This document shows, piece by piece, positions 1-8,222 of a stretch of DNA of 44,590 bases. Position numbers and translations under genes: made by a program. Below the pieces are notes generated by a model. It had not been told where the DNA came from, made no database searches, and worked only from the letters and a program-made list of their open reading frames with translations. Every line of letters starts with the position of its first letter. The stretch's first letter is position 1. Source of the DNA: Halorubrum yunnanense (GTDB lineage Archaea; Halobacteriota; Halobacteria; Halobacteriales; Haloferacaceae); NCBI RefSeq assembly GCF_026586675.1, contig NZ_JAODIX010000035.1:1-44590 (forward strand), read 5' to 3'.

Positions 1-300
1 CAGCAATAATGAGGTTATCTCACGGGCTCACGCTGTGCCGGCTGTCGAGACCTCGGGGTAAACACATACCGGCTGTACAGTTAGTTACGATTCCAGCGGG
101 AGTAGTATACCTGTACAGGCGTTATAAGAAGGTTGGACTGGCATAAACCAATTGTGTCCATTTATATAGAACGGTCAATACGCACTATTCGTCGTTCGGC
201 TGTTTCAGTCGATAACGTATCCGAAAAAGACGATTACAACAGAGCCTATGTTATCAATGACCGCTTCGCAGTGATGTCCGTCGAATCCGCAGCCGATTGC
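1..300. other. A/T-richer intergenic stretch, no gene seen
   Basis: No reading frame here has haloarchaeal codon use. The base composition is visibly richer in A and T than the genes that follow, and there are scattered TATA-like words such as those near 131-137 and 161-168. It leads directly into repeat copy A. It may be the promoter side of something left of the window or decayed mobile-element flank; neither can be decided from the sequence. Confidence 0.6.
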
Positions 301-637
301 TTATAAATCGTTGCCAGTAGAGCTCCGGTGAAGGCCTCCAAATCTCAGCCGTTTAGCTGTTCACTTTTATTTATAAATGACTGATCGATACCGACACTTC
401 CGAAGCCCCAGCCGCGAGGCGGGCGCACGCTCGCTGCGCTCCTCGTCACTCGCTTCGCTCGTTCCTGTGGTGCTTGCGTCGCCTGCGCCCGCCTCGCAGC
501 TGCCCCTTCGAGTCCCGCCCCGCTCCGCACCGCACCTCGCACCTCCCCAGCCTCGCCGCTCGCGCTTAAAAGCGCTCGCGGCGTCCCTCGCGCGTGCGAC
601 TCGCGCCCTGCGGGCGCTCGTCGGCACGCGCCACCGC
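301..637 (+). repeat. GC-rich structured repeat, copy A (complete)
   Basis: Copy A of a family with copies at 13444-13796 (minus), 38606-39025 (plus) and, in part, 44564-44590 (minus). In order it has a degenerate TATA-plus-leader unit (TTATAAAT at 301-308), a second TTATAAAT at 371-378, the 5' arm of an 18-bp inverted repeat at 410-427 (AGCCGCGAGGCGGGCGCA), a loop of 56 nt, and the 3' arm at 484-501 with one mismatch. A short hairpin GCGCTT-AA-AAGCGC lies near 563-576, another, GCGCCC-TGC-GGGCGC, near 603-617, and the conserved end is at 611-637. Short reading frames across it lack sensible codon use and are not conserved between copies. Function is unknown; a structured RNA or a non-autonomous mobile element are the main options. 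Confidence 0.8.
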
Positions 638-699
638 GTTCATTTATAAAAGCTGTCGCAGACGCTTTTAAATATCGGTCAGAAAAGCGCTCCAGATCC

Positions 700-1980
700 C
701 TACGGCCGCGTCTCGGCGACCCGACGGATCGCGCCGGCGATCACGTCGATACCGATCGCGATGTCGTCTTCGACCACGTCGAAGTCGCTGGTGTGGTGGC
801 CGCCCGGGTGGTCGGTGCCGACGCCGAGGTAGCAGGCGAGCCCGCCCTGCTCTTGGACATGGTTCATCAGGTACGTCGCGTCCTCGGAGCCGCCCAGATC
901 CGCGCTGTCGACGACGTTCGTGACGCCCGCGGTCCCGCCGGCGACGTCGCCGACGATCCCGGCGAGCGCGTCGTCGCTGGTCGCGCTCGGCGCCTCCCCT
1001 TTCGTCGCCACGTCGACCTCGCAGTCGTGCATCGCGGCGGCCGACTCCAAGATCCGGTCGGCGTGGTCGGACATGTACGCGGCCAGCGCCGTCGTCCCGC
1101 CGCGGAGCTCCCCCTCGATGTGCGACTCCTCGGGGATGATGTTCGTCGCCGTGCCGCCCCCGACGAGCCCGGCGTTCACCCGGGTCGGCCCGTCGGCGTG
1201 GCGGGGGATCGCGTAGAGGTTCTGGACCGCCGCGGCCATCGCCTGCACCGCGTTGCGCCCTTGTTCGGGCCGCGCGCCGGCGTGGGCCGGGTCGCCCGTG
1301 AACTCCGCGAGGAAGTGCCGGACCGCGAGGAAGCCGTCGACGCCGCAGACGACCTCGCCGGAGGGGTGATCGAGGCCGACGTGGACCGCGTAGAGGTAGT
1401 CGACATCGTCGAGGTGCCCGGATTCGGCCATCGGCTTCCCGCCCGCCACCTGCTCTTCGCCCGGCTGGAAGAACAGCTTCAGCGTGCCGGAAAAGTCGGA
1501 GTCGAGCACCGCGTCGAGAGTACCGAGGCCCATCGTCGCGTGGGCGTCGTGGCCGCACGCGTGCATGAACCCCTCGTGCTCCGAGCGGAACCCCTCGGCG
1601 GCAGGGACGTGGTCGCCGTCCTCGGACTCGGGGATCGGGAGCGCGTCGATATCGACGCGGAGCCCGATCACGGGGCCGTCGCCGCGCTCGACGACGGCGA
1701 CGCAGCCGGTGTAGCCGCCGGTGAGCTCGTCGACGGTCCCCGGGTCGGCGCCCGCGTCGCGGGCCCGCCGCTCCCACTCGGCCAGCGCATCGTCGTCGGG
1801 GACGTTCATCCGGTCGTCGGTCGCGAGGGCATCGGGGCCAATGTGCAGGTCGGTCAGCTCGCGTTTCCGGAGCTCCTCGACGATCCGGGCGGTGGTGTAG
1901 AACTCGCGCCACGCGGGCTCGGGGTGGCGATGGAGGTCGCGGCGGAACTCCCGGTACGCGTCGGATTCGAGCGCGCTCAT
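700..1980 (-). CDS. M20-family amidohydrolase (AbgA / aminoacylase type)
   Basis: A 426-residue cytoplasmic zinc amidohydrolase of peptidase family M20, which removes acyl or aminoacyl groups from amides such as N-acyl amino acids or aminobenzoyl-glutamate; the substrate cannot be read from sequence. The N-terminal HPEPAWREFYT (19-29) is typical of the AbgA-like branch. Metal-site motifs are all present: an Asp in RVDIDALPI (about 108-116), HACGHDAH (140-147) with the ligand Cys and His, the general-base pair EE at 175-176, His200 and a His pair at 395-396. Length is normal. The start is the Met followed by SALESDAYREF; longer frames upstream have no such similarity. It ends close to repeat copy A and is probably a single-gene unit. 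Confidence 0.87.
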   Translation of the reverse strand: MSALESDAYREFRRDLHRHPEPAWREFYTTARIVEELRKRELTDLHIGPDALATDDRMNVPDDDALAEWERRARDAGADPGTVDELTGGYTGCVAVVERGDGPVIGLRVDIDALPIPESEDGDHVPAAEGFRSEHEGFMHACGHDAHATMGLGTLDAVLDSDFSGTLKLFFQPGEEQVAGGKPMAESGHLDDVDYLYAVHVGLDHPSGEVVCGVDGFLAVRHFLAEFTGDPAHAGARPEQGRNAVQAMAAAVQNLYAIPRHADGPTRVNAGLVGGGTATNIIPEESHIEGELRGGTTALAAYMSDHADRILESAAAMHDCEVDVATKGEAPSATSDDALAGIVGDVAGGTAGVTNVVDSADLGGSEDATYLMNHVQEQGGLACYLGVGTDHPGGHHTSDFDVVEDDIAIGIDVIAGAIRRVAETRP

Positions 1981-2083
1981 GGGCGTGGGTGGCCTCGCGC
2001 GGGCTTAAACGATCGCGTGACTGGGAGGTCGGCGGTGAGTGGTCCGTGACCAGAATCAGACCGGTCGAAATCGGCCGTTCCGC

Positions 2084-2416
2084 TCAGTCGCGCCGGTGGC
2101 CGAGCGGCTTCTTCTGGTCGACCTCGACCTCGACGTGGATCGAGTCGGGGAAGTCGCGACCGACGACCTCGCGGGCGATGTCGTCGGCGCCGTGGATCTC
2201 CATTGAGCGGCGGTACACCGAGTAGCTCCACGGCGAGAACTCGTCGCCGGCGCGGAGCTGCTTATAAAGGGGAACGCGGACGGTCTCGGCCGGCGTGGCG
2301 TGCGGGCCCTTACACTCCGCGCCCTTGCGTTCGAGCGTCGACTTGAGCTCATCGACCGTCTCGGCGAGTACGTCGTGGTCGCCGGAGGCGAAGGAGAGTT
2401 TCGTGACGAAGGTCAT
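2084..2416 (-). CDS. uS10-like ribosomal-protein family protein
   Basis: A 110-residue protein that aligns along its length with the uS10 (S10) fold: an opening beta strand (FVTKLSFASGDHD), a helix (LAETVDELKSTLERKG), the GPHATPAET stretch matching the S10 GP(I/L)PLPT loop, and a closing strand pair (IHVEVEVDQKK). Real S10 is normally encoded next to the elongation factor 1-alpha gene, and none is seen here, so this is probably a paralogue rather than the main ribosomal subunit protein. I chose Met at 2416 because it begins the S10-like part; a longer frame reaching 2587 runs through the likely promoter region (a TATATAAG word near 2501-2508). It may bind RNA; the role is not known. Confidence 0.75.
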   Translation of the reverse strand: MTFVTKLSFASGDHDVLAETVDELKSTLERKGAECKGPHATPAETVRVPLYKQLRAGDEFSPWSYSVYRRSMEIHGADDIAREVVGRDFPDSIHVEVEVDQKKPLGHRRD

Positions 2417-2619
2417 GATTGGGGGTCGTCCGTGCATGGTCGCCCGAGGAGTAAAAACGCATCTACCGAGCGCCCGGGGGACGGTGGCCACGGCCTCCGG
2501 TATATAAGCGCGCGAGCCGGAGCGGAGGGCGCCGCGCAGATCGGTTGAGGGGTGCTGAAACGCCCGATGCGTTCGGGAGTCCGACACCCTCTTTAGGGGT
2601 GGTGGCTTACCTGACGCTA

Positions 2620-3066
2620 ATGACGGTCGAAGCGACCAGTGCCGGAGCCATCCTCTTCCGCGACACCCGCGGCGAACGGGAGTACCTGCTCCTGAAGAGC
2701 CGGCCGGGGGACTGGGAGTTCCCCAAGGGCGGGGTCGAGGGGGACGAGGAGCTCCAGCAGACGGCGATACGGGAAGTCGGTGAGGAGGCCGGGATCGAGG
2801 ATTTCCGGCTGATAGACGGCTTCCGTGAGGAGTACGACTACGTGTTCGAGGCGAACGGCAACACGATCCACAAGACGGTCCACCTGTTCATCGCGCGCTC
2901 GTTCGAGGCGAGCGCCGAGATCTCGAACGAGCACCGCGACCTGCAGTGGCGCGACTACGACCAGGCGCTCAACACGATCACCCAGAACGGGCCCCGCGAC
3001 ATTCTCGAGGACGCCCACGACTACCTCGAGGAGCGCAAAGACGAGGAGACCGGCGACTACGTCTGA
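2620..3066 (+). CDS. NUDIX hydrolase (diadenosine tetraphosphatase-like)
   Basis: A 148-residue NUDIX hydrolase, a family that cleaves nucleoside diphosphates linked to another group. The full NUDIX box GX5EX7REUXEEXGU is present at residues 37-59, starting GGVEGDEE and ending REVGEEAGI, so the metal-binding glutamates are intact. The GDWEFPKGG lead-in and the short length resemble Ap4A hydrolases, which clear alarmone-like dinucleotides; this sub-assignment is inference. The Met at 2620 begins the strand MTVEATSAGAILFR and sits about 28 nt after a CTTTAGG box. A longer frame from 2545 has no support. It is divergent from the S10-like gene, with about 200 bp between the two starts. Confidence 0.88.
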   Translation: MTVEATSAGAILFRDTRGEREYLLLKSRPGDWEFPKGGVEGDEELQQTAIREVGEEAGIEDFRLIDGFREEYDYVFEANGNTIHKTVHLFIARSFEASAEISNEHRDLQWRDYDQALNTITQNGPRDILEDAHDYLEERKDEETGDYV

Positions 3067-3126
3067 GCGGCCGAGAGCGCCTCGACGACCGGGGCGCTCC
3101 GATGCCCGACTCGCCGCGACGCTTCG

Positions 3127-3134
3127 TTTTTAAG
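3127..3134 (+). promoter_or_regulatory. TATA-like box before the DUF5787-type gene
   Basis: TTTTTAAG lies 22-29 nt before a GTG at 3156. This spacing fits a leaderless transcript and was used to pick that GTG over the many upstream in-frame codons inside the NUDIX gene. Confidence 0.6.
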
Positions 3135-3155
3135 CGGTCCCGCGCTATCACGGCC

Positions 3156-4151
3156 GTGACTCCGGACGCCGAGTTCGGCTACGAACTCCTCGTCTGCCGG
3201 TACGCCGAGTTGGCGTGGCACCCGAGCGACGGCTCGCGCCCCGCGATCGTCGCCCGCCAGCTCGGCACCAAGGAGCGCCGCTGGGACACGGTCGTGATCG
3301 AGGTCGACCCGGCGGCGTTCGGCGAGCGCCGCGCCTTCGGCGAGCGGACCATCGACTCGGACCTCCTCCACGTCGTCCGCGGCGCCCCCGCAGAGTGGGC
3401 GTGGTACCGCGACGCGCTCCCGCACCCCGGCTACCCGTGGCGCTACGTGCGGCAGGCGGTCCACCGCGCCGCCGACCGGGACCTGATCGAGAAGCGGCGG
3501 CGGAACGGACGGATCGAGTTCCGCCGGACGCGACCCTATCCCGACTGGGTCGAGCGGATCGTCGCGGTCGAGAACAAGCCCGACCTCGACCGCTCCGCAG
3601 CCGACCGGCTCGCCGACCAGCTGGAACACGACGTCGAGACCGCCCTCGCCGACGAGGCGTGGCTCGCGACCGAGACGACCGGCGAGCGCGTCGAACCCGC
3701 GCTCCTCCGGGAGATACCGGTCGAGGCCGGCATCCTCGCGACCGACTTCTCCGAGGGCGTCCACGGAAACGCGGGGAGCGTGACGTGGCACCCGAGCGAC
3801 CTCTCGCCTGCCGACCGCGAGTGCCGCGATCCCGAAGCCAAGACCCTGCGGCTGGAGATCGCCGAGCGCGCCTACGGGAAGGGGTGGCGCTCGTTCCACG
3901 ACACGATGCGGCCTGACTGCCGCCACTTCGAACTGCGGCGCGAGGGCCGCGCGCTCGTCCCGTACTGCGCGGCGAAGGAGAAGGTCCCCACCGCGCGGGA
4001 GTGCGCCGGCTCCTGCCCGTCGTTCTCGCCCGAGCCGCCTCAGTGGCGGACGAATGGGTGGCCGATCGACGGCGGTCCCGGGAAGGGGTTCGAGCAGGTG
4101 TTGGCCCGACGGCGAGAGCGCGAGCGAGACCGGGCCGAAAGGGTTGAGTGA
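3156..4151 (+). CDS. DUF5787-type haloarchaeal protein, function unknown
   Basis: A 331-residue cytoplasmic protein resembling the halophile-specific DUF5787 family, recognised from memory of its opening (FGYELLVCRYAELAWHP...IVARQLG) and the DTVVIEVDP segment. The middle has ENKPDLD (about residues 140-150), reminiscent of the acid-E-x-K core of PD-(D/E)XK nucleases, so a nuclease-like fold is possible, but this is only inference. The C-terminus carries several cysteines (YCAAKEKVP, ECAGSCPSF), possibly a metal-binding cluster. The start is GTG 3156, supported by a TATA-like box; the open frame extends upstream through the NUDIX gene without protein similarity. Probably transcribed on its own. 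Confidence 0.72.
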   Translation: MTPDAEFGYELLVCRYAELAWHPSDGSRPAIVARQLGTKERRWDTVVIEVDPAAFGERRAFGERTIDSDLLHVVRGAPAEWAWYRDALPHPGYPWRYVRQAVHRAADRDLIEKRRRNGRIEFRRTRPYPDWVERIVAVENKPDLDRSAADRLADQLEHDVETALADEAWLATETTGERVEPALLREIPVEAGILATDFSEGVHGNAGSVTWHPSDLSPADRECRDPEAKTLRLEIAERAYGKGWRSFHDTMRPDCRHFELRREGRALVPYCAAKEKVPTARECAGSCPSFSPEPPQWRTNGWPIDGGPGKGFEQVLARRRERERDRAERVE

Positions 4152-4172
4152 CCGGCGGCGCCAGCCGGCCGT

Positions 4173-4382
4173 ATGCGGTTTCCGAGTCCGTCGCTTTCCC
4201 AGTACGCGATCAACACGCTTGTCGTCGTCCTCACGCTGGCGGTCCTCCAGTACACCGGCTGGCTCTCAGGTGACCCCACCGGACTCGACCCGGCGTTCCT
4301 CGTCGTGGTCGCGGTTACCTTTCCCGCCTTCTCGTATCTGATCGCCCTCGTCGGGGCGAACGTGCGATCGAACGCGGAGTGA
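4173..4382 (+). CDS. Small two-helix membrane protein
   Basis: A 69-residue protein with two predicted membrane helices, about residues 10-29 (INTLVVVLTLAVLQYTGWL) and 40-62 (PAFLVVVAVTFPAFSYLIALVG), joined by a short loop. It begins 21 bases after the preceding gene stops and may be co-transcribed with it. The charged ends are short and no catalytic motif is visible. Small proteins of this shape are common and mostly uncharacterised in haloarchaea. It is likely real because the codon use and hydrophobic pattern hold over the full length. Confidence 0.7.
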   Translation: MRFPSPSLSQYAINTLVVVLTLAVLQYTGWLSGDPTGLDPAFLVVVAVTFPAFSYLIALVGANVRSNAE

Positions 4383-4433
4383 GGGTCGCGCCGGAACCGC
4401 CCGAACCGCCTGTGGACGAGCTGCAGCCTACGC

Positions 4434-7400
4434 CTACGCCAGCGCGGCCGCGAGCTTCTCCACCGGGTGCGGCGGCTCGGGGGCGCTGTCGTCGCGTCCC
4501 TTCAGCTGGGTCCGACAGGAGGCGCCGGGCGCGACCACCTCGTCGCCGTCGCTCTCGTCGATCTGGTCGAAAAGGATCCGGCCGATCGCCTTGCTCATCG
4601 AGTAGTGCTCGGCCTCGTAGCCGAACGACCCGGCCATCCCGCAACAGGAGGAGTCGAGCGGGTCGACGCCGTAGCCGGCGCGCCGGAGCACACCGACGGC
4701 GTGGTGGTCCTTCTTCGTCGCCTTCTGGTGGCAGTGGCCGTGGTAGGTGAGCGACTCCGTGGGCGCGTCGAGGTCGGCCGCCTCGTCGAGCCGGTGGGCG
4801 TCGACGTACTCCATGACCCCGTAGGTGTTCTCGGAGACGGTCGCCACGTCGGCGTCCGGCACGTCGCTGGCGTCGCCGTCGAGCAGGTCGTGGTAGTCGG
4901 TCTGGAGCATCACGGCGTCGGTGGGCTCGACGACGACCACGTCCCAGCCGTCACGGGCGTCGGGAGCGAGCGTCCCGACGGCGTCCTCGGCGGCTTTCCG
5001 CGACTCGTCGAGCATCCCCTTCGAGTGCGGCGGGCGCCCGCTCCCGTCGACGTCCGGGATCTCGACGTGGCAGTTCGCGGCCTCTAACACCCGCACCGCG
5101 GCCTTCCCCGCGCCGGGGTTCGTGTAGGTGGTGTACACGTCGGGGAACAGCAGCACGTCGCGGTCGGCCTCGGCGCGGGGGACGCCGGCGCCGCCCCGAG
5201 CCTCGAACCAGTCGGTCAGGCTCTCAGAGCGGAAGGTCGGGAGGTCTCGTTCCTTCGCGATCCCGAGCACCTTCTCCATGACGAGGCCGGCGCCCGGGAG
5301 CTTCCCGGGGAGGTTCGAGAGCGGGGCGAGCTTCGACCCGAGCGGCGCGAGCGACTCGAAGTTCCCGAGGAGCCGGGTGCGCAGGTCGATCCCGTGCTCC
5401 TCGTGGTGCGCGTGCTCGACCTCGGCCTTCAGCTTCGCCATGTCCACGCCGCTCGGGCAGTCCTTCTTACACCCCTTACAGCCGACGCACAGGTCCATCA
5501 CCTCCGTGACGAACTCGTCGTCGGTGGGGTCGTCGGGCAGCTCGCCGCTGATGGCGCCGCGGAGCATGTTCGCCCGGCCGCGGGTCGTCTGGATCTCCTC
5601 CTCGGCGGCGCGGTAGGTCGGGCACATCACCCCGCCGGTCGTCTCTTGCGGGCCGCGACAGCCGCCGCAGCCGTGACAGAGCTCGACCATCCCCTGCATC
5701 CCGTTGTCGACGGCCCACTCCATGGCGGGGTCGAAGCCGGCGTCGTACTCGTACTCCGAGTCGAACCGGAGGTTCTCGCTCATGTCGTGGTCGCCGCAGA
5801 CGTTCCCGGGGTTGAGCAGCCAGTCGGGGTCGAAGGCGGTCTTCAGGTCGCGGAACGACTCCCAGAGGTCGTCCCCGTACAGCTTCCGGTTCCACTGGGT
5901 CCGGGCGCGCCCGTCACCGTGCTCGCCCGAGACCGACCCACCGAGGCGGACCACCGCGTCGGTGACGCGGTCGGCGATGTCCACCATCGCCTCGACGTCG
6001 TCGACCGCCTTCGTGTTGATCAGCGGCCGGATGTGCAGCACGCCCGGGCCGGCGTGCGCGTAGAACGTCGCGAACGTGTCGTTGTCTTCCAGAATCTCCT
6101 GGAACTCGCGGGTGTACTCGGGGAGGTGCTCCGGGGGGATCGCGCAGTCCTCGATGAAGGAGATGTGCTTCTCGTCGGTGGTGCGCGACAGGAGAATCGG
6201 GAGTCCGGCCTTGCGCATCTTCCAGAACCGGTCGCGCTTCTCGGGATCGTGCGCTTCCATCGCGTGGACCGCGCGGCGCGGCTGGCTCGTCACGTCGGCC
6301 GCGCCCTCGCTCGGGTCCGCCTCCGTCTCGGGGCGGGGCCGGTCGTCAGTCGCGCCGACCCGGTCCGCGACGAGGTCCGCCACCTTCCGTTTCCCCGCCG
6401 CGTCGCCCTCCGCGTAGAACTCGACGAGGAGGACGGAGTCCGTGCCGTCGGGCAGCATTCCGACGACGTCTGCGAACTCGGGGGTGTCGGCCGCGAGCCC
6501 GAGGAGGACGTCGTCCATCACCTCGACCGCGGCGGGGTCGTGGTCGAGGATCGGCGCCACGTCCTCCATCGCGTCGAGGAGGCCGTCGTACGTCAGAAGC
6601 GCGACCGCCTTGGTGTCGGGGATCGCCACGAGCGAGACGGTCGCCTCCGTGACCGTCGCGAGCGTCCCCTCGCTGCCGGCCATGAGCCGGGCGAGGTTGA
6701 CGACGCCCGCCTCGCCGTACTCGCCGCGGTACTCGCCGAGGAGCCGGTCGAGGTTGTAGCCCGAGACGTTCCGCTTCAGCTCCGGATAGCGCTCGCCGAT
6801 CTCGTCGGCGTCCTCGTCGAGGATCCGGACGATCTCGGCGTGGATCCGCGGCAGGAGATCGTCGGCGTCGGGGTCGGCTGACTCGCGGAGGTCGTCGACG
6901 GCGACTTCGCCGAACGTGGTCACCGTCCCGTCCGCGAGTACGACCTCCGCCTCCTCCACGTAGTGGTCGGTCTTCCCGTACTTCAGCGAGTGCGAGCCGG
7001 TGGAGTTGTTGCCGATCGCGCCGCCGACCGCGGACTTGTCGCGCCACGCCGGGTCGGGGGCGAACTTCAGCCCGTGCGGCTCGACCGCCGCGTTGAGGTC
7101 GCCGACGTACGCGCCGGCCTCCACGCGAGCCGTCTCCGCCTCCGGGTCCGTCGAGAGCACCGCGTCCATCGAGTCGGTGAGGTCGAGGATGACCGCCTCG
7201 TTGACCGTCTGTCCGGCGAGCGACGTGCCGCCGCCGCGCGGGAGCACGGGGATCCCCTCAGCGAAGCAGTACTCCTGGACCGCCGCCACGTCCGCCGTCG
7301 ACTCCGGCATGACGACGCCGATCGGCGTGGCCTCGTACGCCGAGGCGTCGGTCGCGTAGAGCCGCTTCGAGTAGTCGTCGAAGCGCACGTCCCCCTCGAC

Positions 7401-7505
7401 CCGGCGGTCGAGCGCGTCCACGAGCTCCGGCCGCTCGACCGCACCGCCCGTGTAATCGAAGTCCCCCCCGTCTTTGGGGTCCGGATCCGGCGTGTTGGTT
7501 GCCAT
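4434..7505 (-). CDS. FAD-linked oxidase fused to Fe-S and CCG domains (D-lactate/glycolate dehydrogenase type)
   Basis: A 1023-residue membrane-associated or soluble flavoprotein dehydrogenase. The N-terminal part (about 50-275) is a PCMH-type FAD-binding domain with VLPRGGGTSLAGQ and VGGAIGNNSTGSHSLKYGK; residues about 290-560 are the FAD-oxidase C-terminal domain (GSVSGEHGDGRART). Two ferredoxin-like clusters follow, CHGCGGC near 610 and CVGCKGCKKDC near 671, and then CCG domains ending in SSCCGMAGSFGYE near 953. This layout (GlcD plus GlpC/LutA-like parts in one chain) is typical of D-lactate or glycolate dehydrogenases that pass electrons to quinone; the 2-hydroxyacid is not certain. It is divergent from lutC and the LutB-LutA fusion, so all three probably serve lactate oxidation. 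The tail is closely similar to the tail of that fusion. Confidence 0.88.
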   Translation of the reverse strand: MATNTPDPDPKDGGDFDYTGGAVERPELVDALDRRVEGDVRFDDYSKRLYATDASAYEATPIGVVMPESTADVAAVQEYCFAEGIPVLPRGGGTSLAGQTVNEAVILDLTDSMDAVLSTDPEAETARVEAGAYVGDLNAAVEPHGLKFAPDPAWRDKSAVGGAIGNNSTGSHSLKYGKTDHYVEEAEVVLADGTVTTFGEVAVDDLRESADPDADDLLPRIHAEIVRILDEDADEIGERYPELKRNVSGYNLDRLLGEYRGEYGEAGVVNLARLMAGSEGTLATVTEATVSLVAIPDTKAVALLTYDGLLDAMEDVAPILDHDPAAVEVMDDVLLGLAADTPEFADVVGMLPDGTDSVLLVEFYAEGDAAGKRKVADLVADRVGATDDRPRPETEADPSEGAADVTSQPRRAVHAMEAHDPEKRDRFWKMRKAGLPILLSRTTDEKHISFIEDCAIPPEHLPEYTREFQEILEDNDTFATFYAHAGPGVLHIRPLINTKAVDDVEAMVDIADRVTDAVVRLGGSVSGEHGDGRARTQWNRKLYGDDLWESFRDLKTAFDPDWLLNPGNVCGDHDMSENLRFDSEYEYDAGFDPAMEWAVDNGMQGMVELCHGCGGCRGPQETTGGVMCPTYRAAEEEIQTTRGRANMLRGAISGELPDDPTDDEFVTEVMDLCVGCKGCKKDCPSGVDMAKLKAEVEHAHHEEHGIDLRTRLLGNFESLAPLGSKLAPLSNLPGKLPGAGLVMEKVLGIAKERDLPTFRSESLTDWFEARGGAGVPRAEADRDVLLFPDVYTTYTNPGAGKAAVRVLEAANCHVEIPDVDGSGRPPHSKGMLDESRKAAEDAVGTLAPDARDGWDVVVVEPTDAVMLQTDYHDLLDGDASDVPDADVATVSENTYGVMEYVDAHRLDEAADLDAPTESLTYHGHCHQKATKKDHHAVGVLRRAGYGVDPLDSSCCGMAGSFGYEAEHYSMSKAIGRILFDQIDESDGDEVVAPGASCRTQLKGRDDSAPEPPHPVEKLAAALA

Positions 7506-7655
7506 GAGAAACCATTACGGTCGAACTACCAAAAATCCCCTGACCCCGCCGCGGGGACGGGAATCCGAACCGGGGGCGGCGGCGACGGAGGCGGGAGGGG
7601 CGAACCGGACGGCGGGCGGCCCGAATCGCTGGCGCGCGGGAACCGGCGCAACACC

Positions 7656-7663
7656 CATATAGG
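7656..7663 (+). promoter_or_regulatory. TATA-like box of the lut operon
   Basis: CATATAGG lies 20-27 nt before the lutC ATG at 7683, fitting leaderless transcription. The 177-bp gap to the divergent dehydrogenase gene is otherwise C/G-rich and should hold control elements for both directions. Confidence 0.55.
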
Positions 7664-7682
7664 TCCCGTCGGATGGTAAGGT

Positions 7683-8222
7683 ATGTCAGTCGCCGACCGC
7701 TCGACGTTCAAGCGTCGACTGGACTCCCTCGGCGTGACCGTCACCGAGGGGCCCGAGAACGAGTGCGCGGAACTGATCGACGAGGCCGCCGGCGACCCGG
7801 CGGTCGGCGTCGCGCTCGACGCGGGCTCGCTCCCGGAGCGCGTCGAGACCGATCCGACCACGGCGGAGCTCCGCGCGGCCCACACCGGGGTCACGGACGC
7901 GGAGCTCGGGGTCGCCGCGTACGGGAGCGTCGCGATCGAGGCCGACCGCGCCGGCACGGAGCCGGTGAGCCTCTTCGTCGACCGGCACGTCGTCGTCCTC
8001 CGCGAGGCCGACCTCGTCCCGGACATGCCCGACGCGTTCGAGTGGCTCGGTCCCAAGGCGCGCGGCGAATCGGCCGACGTGGTGTTCGCGACCGGCCCGA
8101 GCGCGACCGCGGACATGGGCGGCCTCGTCCACGGCGCGCACGGCCCGAAAGAGGTTCACGTGGTGTTGTTGCGGGAGGACGGCGCGGACGCCGCGGACTC
8201 CGAGGTGTCCGCCGATGAGTAG
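7683..8222 (+). CDS. lutC: LutC-like LUD-domain protein
   Basis: A 179-residue protein made of one LUD domain (lactate utilisation, DUF162), as in LutC/LldG. The recognisable core is the central GVTDAELGVAAYGSVAIE segment, the RHVVVLREADLVPD strand and the ATGPSATADM...HGAHGPKEVHVVLL end, which matches the GPS-T-DIE...GVHGP pattern of the family. In bacteria, LutA, LutB and LutC together oxidise L-lactate to pyruvate; LutC's exact role is unclear. The gene overlaps the next by 8 nt (stop at 8220-8222, next ATG at 8215), so the two are translationally coupled. Confidence 0.88.
   Translation: MSVADRSTFKRRLDSLGVTVTEGPENECAELIDEAAGDPAVGVALDAGSLPERVETDPTTAELRAAHTGVTDAELGVAAYGSVAIEADRAGTEPVSLFVDRHVVVLREADLVPDMPDAFEWLGPKARGESADVVFATGPSATADMGGLVHGAHGPKEVHVVLLREDGADAADSEVSADE

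Noticed and set aside
301-637. Known archaeal stable RNA such as SRP RNA or RNase P RNA
   Set aside because: These are single-copy and have fixed conserved cores that I do not see; the element is present at least four times.
345-649. Three short overlapping frames in repeat copy A
   Set aside because: Arg/Ala/Ser-rich shadows of a GC-rich repeat. The corresponding frames in copies B and C differ, while the base pairing is conserved.
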